Positions 51,347-62,912 of a DNA stretch of 64,000 bases are shown one piece after another. The notes below the pieces were generated by a model. That model saw only the letters and a program-made list of their open reading frames with translations, was not told the origin of the DNA and did not search any database. The position numbers and the translations under genes are program-made. Source of the DNA: Kushneria indalinina DSM 14324. GTDB taxonomy: Bacteria; Pseudomonadota; Gammaproteobacteria; Pseudomonadales; Halomonadaceae. Location: assembly GCF_003385845.1 (NCBI RefSeq), contig NZ_QRDJ01000007.1, forward strand, positions 399,380 through 463,379, in the 5' to 3' direction. Each line of letters starts with the position of its first letter. The stretch's first letter is position 1.

Positions 51347-52011
51347 TGACCTCACCTGCCCCTGCCACCCACGAGCGCCGCCTGCGCCCGACGCCGGTGA
51401 TCATTCTGCTGAGCCTGATCTATCTGGCCGGTGTCGTGGGCATTGCGCTGCCGGTGCATGATCAGTTCATCCGCCTGACGCCGCTGACGCTGTTGGCATC
51501 ACTGGCGCTGGTGCTGGCCTTTCATCCGGGGCCGCGCCCGCGGCTGTGGGGCTATGTGGCGCTATGCTACGTGGTGGGCTTTGTCGCCGAGGCGATCGGC
51601 ACCTCGACGGGGCTCTTGTTCGGCGATTACGCCTACGGCCACGTGCTGGGGCCGACGCTGTGGCACACGCCCCTGATCATCGGCGTGAACTGGGCGCTGC
51701 TGCTGTATTGTCTCAACGTGGTGGTCCAGCGCGTGCTGCCCGGGCTGTCACGACCGCTCAAGGGCATGATCGGTGCCGCCCTGATGGTAGCGCTCGACAT
51801 GCTGATCGAGCCGGTCGCCATCCAGCACGACATGTGGGCCTGGGGCGACACCCTGGTACCGCTGAGCAACTACCTCGGCTGGTTCATTGTTTCGCTGCCG
51901 ATCTCGATATTGTTTCACTACCTGTTTGCGCGCGTGCACAACCCGGTCGCGATCGCCGTGGCGCTGTTGATGACGGGCTTTTTTGCCGCGCTGAATCTGC
52001 TGGGGGTTTGA
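51346..52011 (+). CDS. cruF: CruF-like carotenoid hydratase (DUF422)
   Basis: A 221-residue, seven-helix membrane protein of the carotenoid biosynthesis (CruF/DUF422) family, with Gly-Thr-Ser-Thr-Gly-Leu-Leu-Phe-Gly-Asp-Tyr and Asp-Met-Leu-Ile-Glu-Pro-Val-Ala. CruF adds water across the psi end of carotenoids. It is coupled to the crtD-like gene (TGATG). CrtB, CrtE and the initial desaturase are not in this window. Confidence 0.85.
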   Translation: MTSPAPATHERRLRPTPVIILLSLIYLAGVVGIALPVHDQFIRLTPLTLLASLALVLAFHPGPRPRLWGYVALCYVVGFVAEAIGTSTGLLFGDYAYGHVLGPTLWHTPLIIGVNWALLLYCLNVVVQRVLPGLSRPLKGMIGAALMVALDMLIEPVAIQHDMWAWGDTLVPLSNYLGWFIVSLPISILFHYLFARVHNPVAIAVALLMTGFFAALNLLGV

Positions 52012-52019
52012 GTGACGAA

Positions 52020-53057
52020 TCAGTCTCGATCCCGGGAGGAAACGGGGCCGGTGGTTTCACGCACCACCAGTTCCGGCGTCATCATTTCCCTGCGTGGTGC
52101 CTCCTGATCGCCGCGAATGCGCGCCAGCAGCATCTCGCTGGCTCGCGCGCCCATCAGATCGGTTCTTACCCGAACGCTGGTCAGAGGCGGCGTGGTATAG
52201 GCCGCGGCGTTCATGTCATCAAAACCGGCAATTGAAATATCCACGCCCGGACGCAGTCCCAGCCCGTGACAGGCCGCCACTGCGCCAAAAGCGATCAAAT
52301 CCGAAAAACAGACCACGGCCGTCGGTGGCCGGGGCTGTGCCATGAGTGCTTCGAGCCCCTGGTGGCCAAACGCCATCGTGGTAGGACCATGGCATATGCC
52401 GTTCTGATCCGGCGGATAGCCGGCCCGGGTTAACATAGTCCTGAAGGCCTGCTCGCGATCACGCGCCGTCGAGGTCTTGTTGCCCCCCCCCAGCCAAGCA
52501 ATACGCCGGTGCCCCAGCGATAGCAGGTGCTCGACCACCATCGCCATGCCCCGAGCATCATCATTGATGACGCGATCCACCTCGACACCGTCGATGTCCC
52601 TGGACAGCAGCACCAGCGGTAAATGACGCAGATGAGAGGCCTCTGCACCGGGAAGATCCTCCCCGGTCGTGCCGGCAGCCGGAATCAGAATCAGCCCTGA
52701 CGCGCCATGCTCGGCCATGCGACGCATGAAATCTGCCTGAACTGTCAGCGACTCCTGGGCATGACAAAACAGCATCATGCGCTCCTGATCACGAAAGCGC
52801 TGCTCCATGGCCGCAATGAATTCGGTGAAAAACGGGTTCCCCAGATCATTGAGACACAGCGCCACCGTACCGCTGTCCCCTCGTCGCAGCCCTGCCGCGT
52901 GACGGTTGTAGATATAGCCCACTTCAAGAGCCACCTGCCGGACGCGCTCACGCATCGTCGTCGAGATTCGCGCATCATCGCGAAGGGCCAGCGAGACGGT
53001 CGATGCCGTGACACCGACGCGTTCGGCGATGTGCTTGAGTGTGGGGCGCCGTGTCAT
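52020..53057 (-). CDS. LacI-family regulator of the tctCBA operon
   Basis: A 345-residue LacI-type repressor. The HTH is Pro-Thr-Leu-Lys-His-Ile-Ala-Glu-Arg-Val-Gly-Val-Thr-Ala-Ser-Thr-Val-Ser, followed by the hinge and a periplasmic-binding-protein-like effector domain. It is divergent from tctC. The ATG at 53057 follows AGGAAA. The palindrome at 53177-53190 is its likely operator. Confidence 0.88.
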   Translation of the reverse strand: MTRRPTLKHIAERVGVTASTVSLALRDDARISTTMRERVRQVALEVGYIYNRHAAGLRRGDSGTVALCLNDLGNPFFTEFIAAMEQRFRDQERMMLFCHAQESLTVQADFMRRMAEHGASGLILIPAAGTTGEDLPGAEASHLRHLPLVLLSRDIDGVEVDRVINDDARGMAMVVEHLLSLGHRRIAWLGGGNKTSTARDREQAFRTMLTRAGYPPDQNGICHGPTTMAFGHQGLEALMAQPRPPTAVVCFSDLIAFGAVAACHGLGLRPGVDISIAGFDDMNAAAYTTPPLTSVRVRTDLMGARASEMLLARIRGDQEAPRREMMTPELVVRETTGPVSSRDRD

Positions 53058-53176
53058 GCCCGGTTTCCTGTGAACAGTGGGAACATTATTGCCTCGCAAT
53101 AGATACCTGCCCTGATTAAGGCCCGGTAGTTTGCGCGCATCTTCGACCTTGTCATCAAAGACCATGGTCGGATTGG

Positions 53177-53190
53177 TTCAATCGATTGAA
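53177..53190 (+). promoter_or_regulatory. LacI-type operator palindrome
   Basis: TTCAATCGATTGAA is a perfect 14-base palindrome with a central CG, 80 bases before the tctC start and between the divergent regulator and transporter genes. Confidence 0.7.
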
Positions 53191-53269
53191 TTGCGTTTAA
53201 TCATATCAGATCTCAACGCAGTGGCTTGCTTGCCGCGCTTCTTTCCTGTTCGACCACAGGAGCATCGAT

Positions 53270-54265
53270 ATGGCTCATGCACTCTCCAGAATGGCTCTGA
53301 TGACTGCCGTCACACTGGGCACTTTCACGGCCACCAATATGGCACAGGCCAGTGAGGCGGCCTGCGAGTGGACGCCTGAACGCGCCGTCACGTTTATCGT
53401 GCCCTGGGGAACCGGCGGTGGCACCGATGCCAATGCCCGGCGGCTGGCCAGCCTGCTGGAGCAGGAGATGGATGTGCCCTTCAACGTGGTCAATCGCACC
53501 GGCGGCAACGGCGTGGTCGGCCATACCGCGCTGGCTCGGGCACGGCCGGATGGTTATACCATCGGGGCCGCCACCATCGAACTGTCCACCATGCATCATC
53601 TGGGGCTGACACCCCTGACCTGGCAGGACGCCACGCCGATCGCGCTGGTCGATCAAAACCCTGCCAGTGTCGTGGTGAAGGAGGATGCCCGCTGGGACTC
53701 TCTGGAAGCCCTTCTGGAGGAAGCCAGGGAAAATCCCGGCGAGTTGACCGCATCGGGCACCGCCCAGGGCGGCATATGGCATCTGGCGCTGGCCGGCATG
53801 TTACAGGCCGAAGGTCTGCCCCCCGATGCCATTCGCTGGGTACCCAGCCAGGGGGCATCACCGGCAATGCAGGAACTGATGGCGGGCGGTGTCGATGTTG
53901 CCACACCGTCGCTGTCGGAAGCACAGCATCTGGTCGAACAGGATGAACTCAAGGCACTGGCCTACATGAGCGACACGCCCAACTCGAGCCTGCCCGATGT
54001 GCCGCTTACCGCTGATGTGCTCGATAGCGGCTGGACGCAAAGTGCCTTCATGACCATAAGCGGTCCCGGGAACCTGCCGGAAGAGATGACCTGCTCTTAC
54101 GCCCGGGCCATCGAGAAGATTACCAGCAGCGATGCCTGGGCCGAATTCAAGGCCAGCCGCGGCAGCGAAGTGGTGTTTGAGGGTCCCGAGCAGACGGCCG
54201 AGCTGTTTCGAGAAACCGATCAGCAGCTGGGCGAAGTAATCAACGCCATTGGCCTGGCTCGGTAG
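53270..54265 (+). CDS. tctC: TTT transporter substrate-binding protein
   Basis: A 331-residue periplasmic receptor. The signal peptide spans residues about 1-28 (Met-Ala-Gln-Ala-Ser). The Bug/TctC fold is seen in Val-Pro-Trp-Gly-Thr-Gly-Gly-Gly-Thr-Asp-Ala and Asn-Arg-Thr-Gly-Gly-Asn-Gly. It binds a carboxylate in the periplasm and delivers it to TctAB. It is first in the operon. Confidence 0.92.
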   Translation: MAHALSRMALMTAVTLGTFTATNMAQASEAACEWTPERAVTFIVPWGTGGGTDANARRLASLLEQEMDVPFNVVNRTGGNGVVGHTALARARPDGYTIGAATIELSTMHHLGLTPLTWQDATPIALVDQNPASVVVKEDARWDSLEALLEEARENPGELTASGTAQGGIWHLALAGMLQAEGLPPDAIRWVPSQGASPAMQELMAGGVDVATPSLSEAQHLVEQDELKALAYMSDTPNSSLPDVPLTADVLDSGWTQSAFMTISGPGNLPEEMTCSYARAIEKITSSDAWAEFKASRGSEVVFEGPEQTAELFRETDQQLGEVINAIGLAR

Positions 54266-54315
54266 TGGCCACTATCGAAGGCATGAACGACAGGGGCAGA
54301 CAGGAGGGCAGGACA

Positions 54316-54819
54316 ATGGCACGCACTGATCTGTGGTCCGGGCTTTTGCTGATGCTGTCTGGTGCGTTGATATTCTGGCGCGCCTCGACCTTTCCGAGCA
54401 TGGCCGGCCTGCCCTATGGACCTGACCTGTTCCCCTCGATTGCCGCCGGTGGGCTCATGATCTGCGGCGTTTTGTTACTGATTTCGACTCTGCTGACACG
54501 ACAACGAGCGGCCGAAGCGGGAAACGCTAACAGTAATCGTGACGATCGCTTGAGCCAGCGACCGTCGGGAATCCGCCGGGCCAGCCTGCGGCTCATGGCC
54601 CTGATTCTGATCGTTGCCGGGTTTGGCCTGGCCCTTGATCCGTTGGGTTTTCACCTCACCTCGCTGCTTGCCATTACCGCCACGGCCCTGCTTTTTGGAC
54701 TGAATGCGTTACGTGCGCTGTGTCTGTCGGTGCCTCTGACGTTCGGGGTACATCTGCTGTTTTATTCGTTGATGAATGTCCCGCTTCCCTGGGGCGTCCT
54801 GACACCGCTGGCCTGGTGA
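54316..54819 (+). CDS. tctB: TTT transporter small membrane subunit
   Basis: A 167-residue, four-helix membrane protein of the TctB family. AGGAGG precedes the ATG at 54316, so the in-frame codons from 54265 are not used. It forms the membrane permease with TctA. Confidence 0.85.
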   Translation: MARTDLWSGLLLMLSGALIFWRASTFPSMAGLPYGPDLFPSIAAGGLMICGVLLLISTLLTRQRAAEAGNANSNRDDRLSQRPSGIRRASLRLMALILIVAGFGLALDPLGFHLTSLLAITATALLFGLNALRALCLSVPLTFGVHLLFYSLMNVPLPWGVLTPLAW

Positions 54820-54825
54820 ATCCGC

Positions 54826-56349
54826 ATGGAACTCGATACGCTTTTTCGCCTCTTTTCACCACAATCGCTGACCCTGCTGGTGCTCTGCACGCTTTACGGC
54901 ACCCTTGTCGGTGCCATGCCGGGCCTTACGGCCACCATGGCGGTGGCCCTGCTGGTGCCCTTTACCTACTTCATGGACCCCTTGATGGCCATCAGTGCCA
55001 TCGTGGCCACTACAACCACGGCCATCTTCGCCGGCGATATTCCCGGCGCCTTGCTGCGCATTCCCGGAACACCGGCCTCTGCTGCCTACGTTGAGGACGC
55101 CTACCGGCTGTCGAGTACGGGAAAATCGCGCTCGACCCTGCTGGTCTCGCTACTGGCCGCCTCGATCGGAGGCCTTGTCAGTGTCGTTCTTCTGGCTCTG
55201 ATCGCCCCTCAGCTGGCTCGGGTCGCCATTGGTTTTTCAAGCTATGAGGTGTTCTGGCTGGCCACTCTTGGGTTGAGCTGTGCGGTCATGACCAGCAATG
55301 CCTCGGTGATCAAGAGCTTTGCCAGCCTGTTTATCGGTCTGTTTATCGCCTCGATCGGCATCGATGTTGCGGTGGGCCATCCCCGGTTCACTTTCGGCTG
55401 GTATGAACTCTTTGATGGCGTCAGCTTTATCCCGGCCATTATCGGCCTTTTTGCGCTTAGTGAGATTCTGCGCGCAGTTAGTACCGGCAAGCATCAGCCA
55501 CCTCCTATCGAGATACGTGAGACTCTTTCCAGGGCTTTCAGAGAGGCCTTCGCCACTTTGGCGCGCTATCGTAGCAACGTGGCACGCTCAAGTGTTGCGG
55601 GCACCCTGATCGGCGCCCTGCCGGGTGCCGGTGCCGATATTGCGGCCTGGATCTGCTACGCCTTTTCAAGGCGCTTTTCGCGCCACCCCGACCGCTATGG
55701 CAAGGGACATATCGAAGGTATTGTCGATGGCGGTTCGGCCAACAATGCCGCCATCGGTGGTGCATGGACACCGGCACTGGTATTCGGTATCCCGGGAGAT
55801 AGCGTGACGGCCATCGCCATCGGCATCCTGCTGCTCAATGGGCTGTCACCGGGACCGCGTATCTTTACCGATAATCCGGAGATCGTTCAGACCCTGTATG
55901 GCGCCTTTGCGCTGACCAACCTGCTGATGATCCCGATCGGCATCGCGGTCATCGTGCTTTCAAGCAAAATCGTTCGCATCCCACGCCGCGTACTGATGCC
56001 CATCGTGCTGCTCTTCTCGCTGGTAGGCGCCTACGCCATTACCAATTCGGTCGTTGCCGTCTGGATCGTTCTGGTGCTGGGCATTCTGGGCTATGCCATG
56101 GAAGCCACCGGGTTTCCACTGGCACCTGCCATTCTCGGCATCGTGCTGGGCGGTATTGTCGAAGAAAACTTCATGACCTCGATGATCAAATCGCAGGGCA
56201 ACCTGTTCGCCTTTTTTGAGCGCCCCTGGGCGGCAGCACTGGGTGCTCTCACTCTGATGGTCTGGATTTTCCTGCTCGGTCGAGCACTTTACGAGGGCTA
56301 TAAGCGACAGCGTGCCCTCTCCCTCAATACACCCAAGCGAGAGCCTTGA
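54826..56349 (+). CDS. tctA: TTT transporter large membrane subunit
   Basis: A 507-residue, 11- to 12-helix TctA with the conserved Pro-Gly-Leu-Thr-Ala-Thr-Met-Ala near residue 30 and Gly-Ala-Leu-Pro-Gly-Ala-Gly-Ala-Asp near 265. It drives cation-coupled uptake of the TctC ligand. The stop shares a base with the aldolase ATG (TGATG). Confidence 0.93.
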   Translation: MELDTLFRLFSPQSLTLLVLCTLYGTLVGAMPGLTATMAVALLVPFTYFMDPLMAISAIVATTTTAIFAGDIPGALLRIPGTPASAAYVEDAYRLSSTGKSRSTLLVSLLAASIGGLVSVVLLALIAPQLARVAIGFSSYEVFWLATLGLSCAVMTSNASVIKSFASLFIGLFIASIGIDVAVGHPRFTFGWYELFDGVSFIPAIIGLFALSEILRAVSTGKHQPPPIEIRETLSRAFREAFATLARYRSNVARSSVAGTLIGALPGAGADIAAWICYAFSRRFSRHPDRYGKGHIEGIVDGGSANNAAIGGAWTPALVFGIPGDSVTAIAIGILLLNGLSPGPRIFTDNPEIVQTLYGAFALTNLLMIPIGIAVIVLSSKIVRIPRRVLMPIVLLFSLVGAYAITNSVVAVWIVLVLGILGYAMEATGFPLAPAILGIVLGGIVEENFMTSMIKSQGNLFAFFERPWAAALGALTLMVWIFLLGRALYEGYKRQRALSLNTPKREP

Positions 56350-57137
56350 TGACTTCCTTCAACCCGACCCGCCAAGCCCTGGAACAGGGCCGCACTGTCA
56401 GCGCGCTATGGCTTGAAAGCGCCAGCCCCGAGATTGCCGAGCTGGCCGTACATGCTGGCTGGAAAACCATTCTGGTCGATAATGAACACGGCATTGCCAG
56501 TCTTGAACACACGGCGCATCTACTGCGCGCCGTTGAGGCCGCCGGTGGTGACGTGGTTTTACGTATTCCTGCCGAGGATCCGGCCTATCTGAAAAAGATA
56601 CTGGACATGGGGGTGCGCTCGATCATGGTCCCCATGATCAGTTCCGCTTCGCAGGCCCGCGCCATCGTGGATGCCTGCCGCTATCCGCCACAGGGAAATC
56701 GCGGCTATGCCGCGCCCATCGTGCGCGCCTCACGCTTTGGGGCTGTAAGCGATTACGCCCGCGTCGCCAATGACAACCTTTTGCTGATCGTACAGATCGA
56801 ACACATTGATGCCCGTGAAGAAATCGAAGCCATCGCGGCAGTTGAAGGCATCGACATGCTGTTTATCGGCCCCAACGATCTGGCAGGTTCCATGGGCCGC
56901 CTGGAACAGCTGGAGGACGCCGACGTTCGTCAGACCATACAGGCTCTGGAAGAGCGGATTACGGCCAGCGGCTGCTGGATGGGCACCATCACGGCACCGA
57001 CTCGAGGCATCGATACACTATCCAACGCTGGATACCGCTTTGTGGCAGGCCCCAACGACATCGCCATCATGGCCAATGCCCTGCGCAGCGAGGCCACTCG
57101 CTGGCGTGAACTGTCCGAGGATTTTGACCTGAGTTAG
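56349..57137 (+). CDS. HpcH/HpaI-family aldolase
   Basis: A 262-residue class II pyruvate aldolase. Features are Trp-Lys-Thr-Ile-Leu-Val-Asp-Asn-Glu-His-Gly (divalent-metal region), Val-Arg-Ser-Ile-Met-Val-Pro-Met-Ile, Gln-Ile-Glu-His (metal ligand Glu) and Phe-Ile-Gly-Pro-Asn-Asp-Leu-Ala. It would split a 4-hydroxy-2-oxo acid to pyruvate and an aldehyde in the cytoplasm. The position at the end of the tctCBA operon suggests the transporter brings in its substrate. Confidence 0.88.
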   Translation: MTSFNPTRQALEQGRTVSALWLESASPEIAELAVHAGWKTILVDNEHGIASLEHTAHLLRAVEAAGGDVVLRIPAEDPAYLKKILDMGVRSIMVPMISSASQARAIVDACRYPPQGNRGYAAPIVRASRFGAVSDYARVANDNLLLIVQIEHIDAREEIEAIAAVEGIDMLFIGPNDLAGSMGRLEQLEDADVRQTIQALEERITASGCWMGTITAPTRGIDTLSNAGYRFVAGPNDIAIMANALRSEATRWRELSEDFDLS

Positions 57138-57193
57138 AAAACGTCCACGAGCCTTCATGGGCGAGCGCCCAGGGCACCGCTCGCCCTGGAGCC

Positions 57194-58282
57194 TCAGGCG
57201 CTCGGCTGTAACAGCCCGGTGCGATAGGCGGCGCGGCGCAAGAGGTCGGGCATGGTAAAGAGCACGCGTCCGGGGCCATGGTTCAGTGCCCGGTAGGCCA
57301 GCAGGCACAGCGCGCCGATCAGTACCGTCATGACCAGCGGTGTGACGGCCAGCACGCCGTTTCCAAGCGTGCCTTCCACGTAAAGCGTCTCGGGCATGAC
57401 CATCACCAGCGCGAAGATCAACAGCTTGTGAATGACGTAGATCGGCAGGGTGCGCTGGCCGATGTCACACAGCAGCACCATCCTGAAGCGCTCGGTCAGC
57501 AGGGCAAAAAAATCGATGGTGGTCGAGACCATCAGGAGCGCGAGTATCAGCTTCACCCCCGGCGCCTCCATCGCACTCAGCTTCCAGGTCACGCCCAGCG
57601 CCATCCCGGTCAATGCCCCGGTCACCAGCAATCGCCTGATATTGCACTGCACGTAGTGGCGGGCCAGGAAGGGCTGTAGATGGCATCCCAGGGCAAAAAA
57701 GAAGAAATAATCCAGCAGCGAGGCAATATTCCACCAGCCAGGCGGCAGCCACAGGCTCGAGGCCAGATGCAGTACCACGCCCAGCCCAATGCTCAAAATG
57801 GCCGGCTGTTTGAGCGGCTGTAACAGCTTGCAGGTCACGAAATAGAGCACCAGCGCGTAGAGATACCAGAGCCCGGTATCAGCGCTGATCAGCTGCATGG
57901 CCATGCCCCCGAGGGTTTCCGGATGCGCGCCGGTGGCCACGACCTCGACATCCAGTGGATGGATGACGCTCTCGGTAAACAGCCAGTACACCCCCACCCA
58001 CAGGACATAGATCCACAGGAGACTGGCCACGCGGCTGGTGCGAACCTCCTTCCAGCCGCGTCCGGTCACCGAGCGGCTGGCCAGAAATCCCGAGATGAGA
58101 AAGAAAAGCGGCATGCGCAGCGGCTTGAGCGCCGTGACGAGCAGATTCCAGAGCGCAGGAATGGCTGTCTGACCAAAATCGATCTGCTGAAACACGATCT
58201 GATTGAAGTGATACAGCACCACGGCAAGGATACAGACGCCCTTGGCGGCATCGATCCAGTCGATCCGACGTGTACTGGGCAT
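57194..58282 (-). CDS. Acyltransferase 3 family membrane protein
   Basis: A 362-residue integral membrane protein with about ten hydrophobic helices. The N-terminal Ile-Asp-Trp-Ile-Asp-Ala-Ala-Lys-Gly and Val-Leu-Tyr-His, and Leu-Phe-Phe-Leu-Ile-Ser-Gly-Phe-Leu-Ala near residue 60, are typical of surface polysaccharide O-acyltransferases. It is normal in base composition, unlike the prophage acyltransferase. It transfers an acyl group to a surface glycan; the acceptor is unknown. Confidence 0.85.
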   Translation of the reverse strand: MPSTRRIDWIDAAKGVCILAVVLYHFNQIVFQQIDFGQTAIPALWNLLVTALKPLRMPLFFLISGFLASRSVTGRGWKEVRTSRVASLLWIYVLWVGVYWLFTESVIHPLDVEVVATGAHPETLGGMAMQLISADTGLWYLYALVLYFVTCKLLQPLKQPAILSIGLGVVLHLASSLWLPPGWWNIASLLDYFFFFALGCHLQPFLARHYVQCNIRRLLVTGALTGMALGVTWKLSAMEAPGVKLILALLMVSTTIDFFALLTERFRMVLLCDIGQRTLPIYVIHKLLIFALVMVMPETLYVEGTLGNGVLAVTPLVMTVLIGALCLLAYRALNHGPGRVLFTMPDLLRRAAYRTGLLQPSA

Positions 58283-58550
58283 GCAGACTCCTCGTTTTAC
58301 TTAAACTGAATTTAAATAATACAAAGGCATTATGACCGGCTTAAATAACTAATCCATTTAAATAAAAAAAATTACAACCAAAGAAACAAAAAATTACTCA
58401 TCTTCGCTCGAAGCCTCCAGAACCCGTCCATGGCTGTGGCACCTTCGTCGAGCAGGCGCCGCCGGGGGAGACGGTTATGCTGGCAGGCTACTGACGGGTC
58501 ATGTCCTTTTGATGACGGCCCACCTGTCTCGCATCGACCGGGAGCACTGC

Positions 58551-59593
58551 ATGGAACACTACATCACGCTGTCACTTGAGGCGGCACAGGCGCTGAGCCG
58601 GCGCATTTTGCAGCGGGCAGGCTTTAGCGCCGGCCACGTCGAGGCCATCACCCGCAGCGTGGTGGCGGCCCAGCGCGATGAGTGTCACTCCCACGGGCTG
58701 TATCGTCTGCTGGGCATTGTGGAGACGGCCGAGCGCGGCGGACTAAACCCGCAGGCGATGCCGGAGGTGATCGATCAGGCGCCCGGCATTGTCCGGGTCG
58801 ATGCCCACTACGGCAGCTCACTGCTGGCGTTTGAGCAGGGCCTGGCGCCGTTGAAGGAGAAAGCCGAGCGCAACGGCATCGCGGTGCTGGCCATCAATCA
58901 CTGCTTTCACTTCTCGGCGCTGTGGTCTGAGGTGGAAGCGTTATCAAAGATGGGGCTGGCGGGACTGGCGATGAATCCGACCCACGCCTTTGTGGCCCCG
59001 GCAGGCGGTATGCGCGCGCTGCTGGGCACCAATCCGTTCGCGTTTTCCTGGCCACGCCCGGGCGAGAACCCTTACACCTTCGACTTTGCCACCAGCATGG
59101 TGGCCCGCGGCGAGATCGAGCTGCACCACCGCGCCGGGGATTCGATTCCCGACAGCTGGGCGCTGGATGATCAGGGCCAGCCCACCACGGACCCGGCAAC
59201 CGCGCTGGATGGCGCCATGCTGCCCTTTGGCGGTCACAAGGGCTCGGCGCTGTCGACCATGATCGAGCTGCTGGCAGGCCCCTTGATCGGTGATGCCCTG
59301 AGCCATGAGACCCAGGCGGCCAACGAGGCCGGCACCGGCCGACCCTGTCATGGTGAGCTGGTGATCGCCCTGTCGCCAAAGGCGTTTCTGGGTGAGCAAA
59401 GTGAGGCGGGGCTTTTGCACGCAGAAAAGCTGTTCGAGGAGATGCTGGGGCAGGGCGCGCGGCTGCCATCGCAGCGGCGCTTTGAAGCGCGCAGTCGTAG
59501 TCTGAAGGAAGGCGTCACGATCCCGGCGGCGCTCTACCGGGATCTAAACGCTTTGGCCGGTGAGGAGCCGGCCGGTGAAGAGGAGAATGCGCA

Positions 59594-59597
<4 letters not shown>
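58551..59597 (+). CDS. Malate/L-lactate dehydrogenase (Ldh_2) family oxidoreductase
   Basis: A 348-residue NAD(P)-dependent enzyme of the Ldh_2 fold, which includes delta1-piperideine-2-carboxylate reductase DpkA, L-lactate and L-sulfolactate dehydrogenases. The His in Glu-Cys-His-Ser-His-Gly-Leu (residues about 45-50) is the family catalytic residue, and Pro-Phe-Gly-Gly-His-Lys-Gly follows. Features resemble the DpkA branch, which reduces cyclic imines of lysine or proline metabolism. The ATG at 58551 follows GGGAG. Confidence 0.83.
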
Positions 59598-61645
<2,048 letters not shown>

Positions 61646-61765
61646 GAAAACAACCTGATGGGAGGCAGATAACGCGAGCACGTCATGATACATCCTGTGC
61701 CCGTTCCTGTGCTGTAATGACAGCGCGCGAATCGACAGCCGCTCACCGCTTACAGGAGGAAAATC

Positions 61766-62344
61766 ATGCGTTATCAGAGGTTTGCACCGGCATTCAGGAA
61801 ACGGCATTTTCACGCCGCCGGGCTTTTATTCGCGGCTGCCGCCGCCGGGGTCTCCCTGCCGGCCAACGCCGCCTGTCAGCTTCAGGCGATGACATATGAC
61901 TATCCCGAACAGCGGCTGGATCAGGCCCTGCAGCAGTTTGCCCACACCAGCGGCTGCCCGGTCGAAATGGATAATGCCCTTGTCGAGGGCCATCGGGCGC
62001 AGGCCCTTTCCGGGTCATTCACGCCGGATGCGGCGCTGATTCAGCTGGTGCGCGGCTCGGGCCTGGAAGTCCATCTCGATAACGGCCACTACCGGGTTAA
62101 TCAGAGCGACCGGGAGCGCATCAATGATCGTATCGAGACGCTGCGCTATCGTGTTGAAAGCGCCCGGAACGACGAGACGCTGTCGCCCGCCGCAGCCGAC
62201 GCGCTCGACGCGCAGCTTGACGCCATCGCCGCCCAGAGCGATCAATTGATCACCGAGCAGGGCTTTTTGAGTGCCGCCGAAAAGGCCAGCTACGAGCGCC
62301 TGTTTGCCTGGCTGGAAGGGCGCCTGACAGCGGCCGGCACCTGA
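61766..62344 (+). CDS. Exported protein with STN (secretin/TonB N-terminal) domain
   Basis: A 192-residue protein. The signal peptide spans residues about 10-36 (Leu-Pro-Ala-Asn-Ala-Ala), and an STN domain spans about 40-110 with Gln-Ala-Leu-Gln-Gln-Phe-Ala and Leu-Val-Arg-Gly-Ser-Gly-Leu-Glu-Val. The last 80 residues are helical. Stand-alone STN proteins are rare: the domain normally precedes a TonB receptor or secretin, and neither follows here. AGGAGG lies before the ATG. Confidence 0.75.
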   Translation: MRYQRFAPAFRKRHFHAAGLLFAAAAAGVSLPANAACQLQAMTYDYPEQRLDQALQQFAHTSGCPVEMDNALVEGHRAQALSGSFTPDAALIQLVRGSGLEVHLDNGHYRVNQSDRERINDRIETLRYRVESARNDETLSPAAADALDAQLDAIAAQSDQLITEQGFLSAAEKASYERLFAWLEGRLTAAGT

Positions 62345-62402
62345 CTCTCATTCCTTCGCAACGACCGTCGCGCGTCACGCACAACAACAAGAGGTAATCA
62401 CC

Positions 62403-62912
62403 ATGAAGATTGTCCAGGATGACCTGACCGACCCGAACGTCATCGCGCTGGTGCGCGCCCACCTTCTTGAGCTGGCCGGCCACTCCCCCGAGGAGAGCTG
62501 CCACGCGCTCGATCTCGACGCGCTGCGCGGCCCCGGCATGACCTTCTGGAGCGTGTGGGAGGGCGACACGATTGCCGGCTGCGGCGCGCTCAAGGCGCTC
62601 GATGACACCCACGGCGAGATCAAGTCGATGCGCACCGCCGGCACACACCTGCGCCGCGGCGTGGCGGCCAAACTGCTCGATCACATCATCCATGAGGCGC
62701 GCACGCGCGGGTTCGAAAGGCTGAGCCTTGAAACCGGCCCGCACGACCTCTTTGCCCCGGCGCGCAGCCTTTATGCCCGCTTTGGGTTCGAGACCTGCCC
62801 GCCGTTTGGCCCGTACCGGGAAGACCCTTACAGCGTGTTCATGACCAGGGCGCTCGACGGCCCGGAGGACTACAACGCCCCGTCGAAATCCAGCTGTCGC
62901 CAGGCTTCATAG
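62403..62912 (+). CDS. GNAT acetyltransferase
   Basis: A 169-residue GNAT with Glu-Ile-Lys-Ser-Met-Arg-Thr-Ala, then [11 protein letters not shown] (acetyl-CoA loop) and Leu-Tyr-Ala-Arg-Phe-Gly-Phe. The last 20 codons overlap the convergent trmL gene by 43 bases. Confidence 0.87.
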   Translation: MKIVQDDLTDPNVIALVRAHLLELAGHSPEESCHALDLDALRGPGMTFWSVWEGDTIAGCGALKALDDTHGEIKSMRTAGTHLRRGVAAKLLDHIIHEARTRGFERLSLETGPHDLFAPARSLYARFGFETCPPFGPYREDPYSVFMTRALDGPEDYNAPSKSSCRQAS

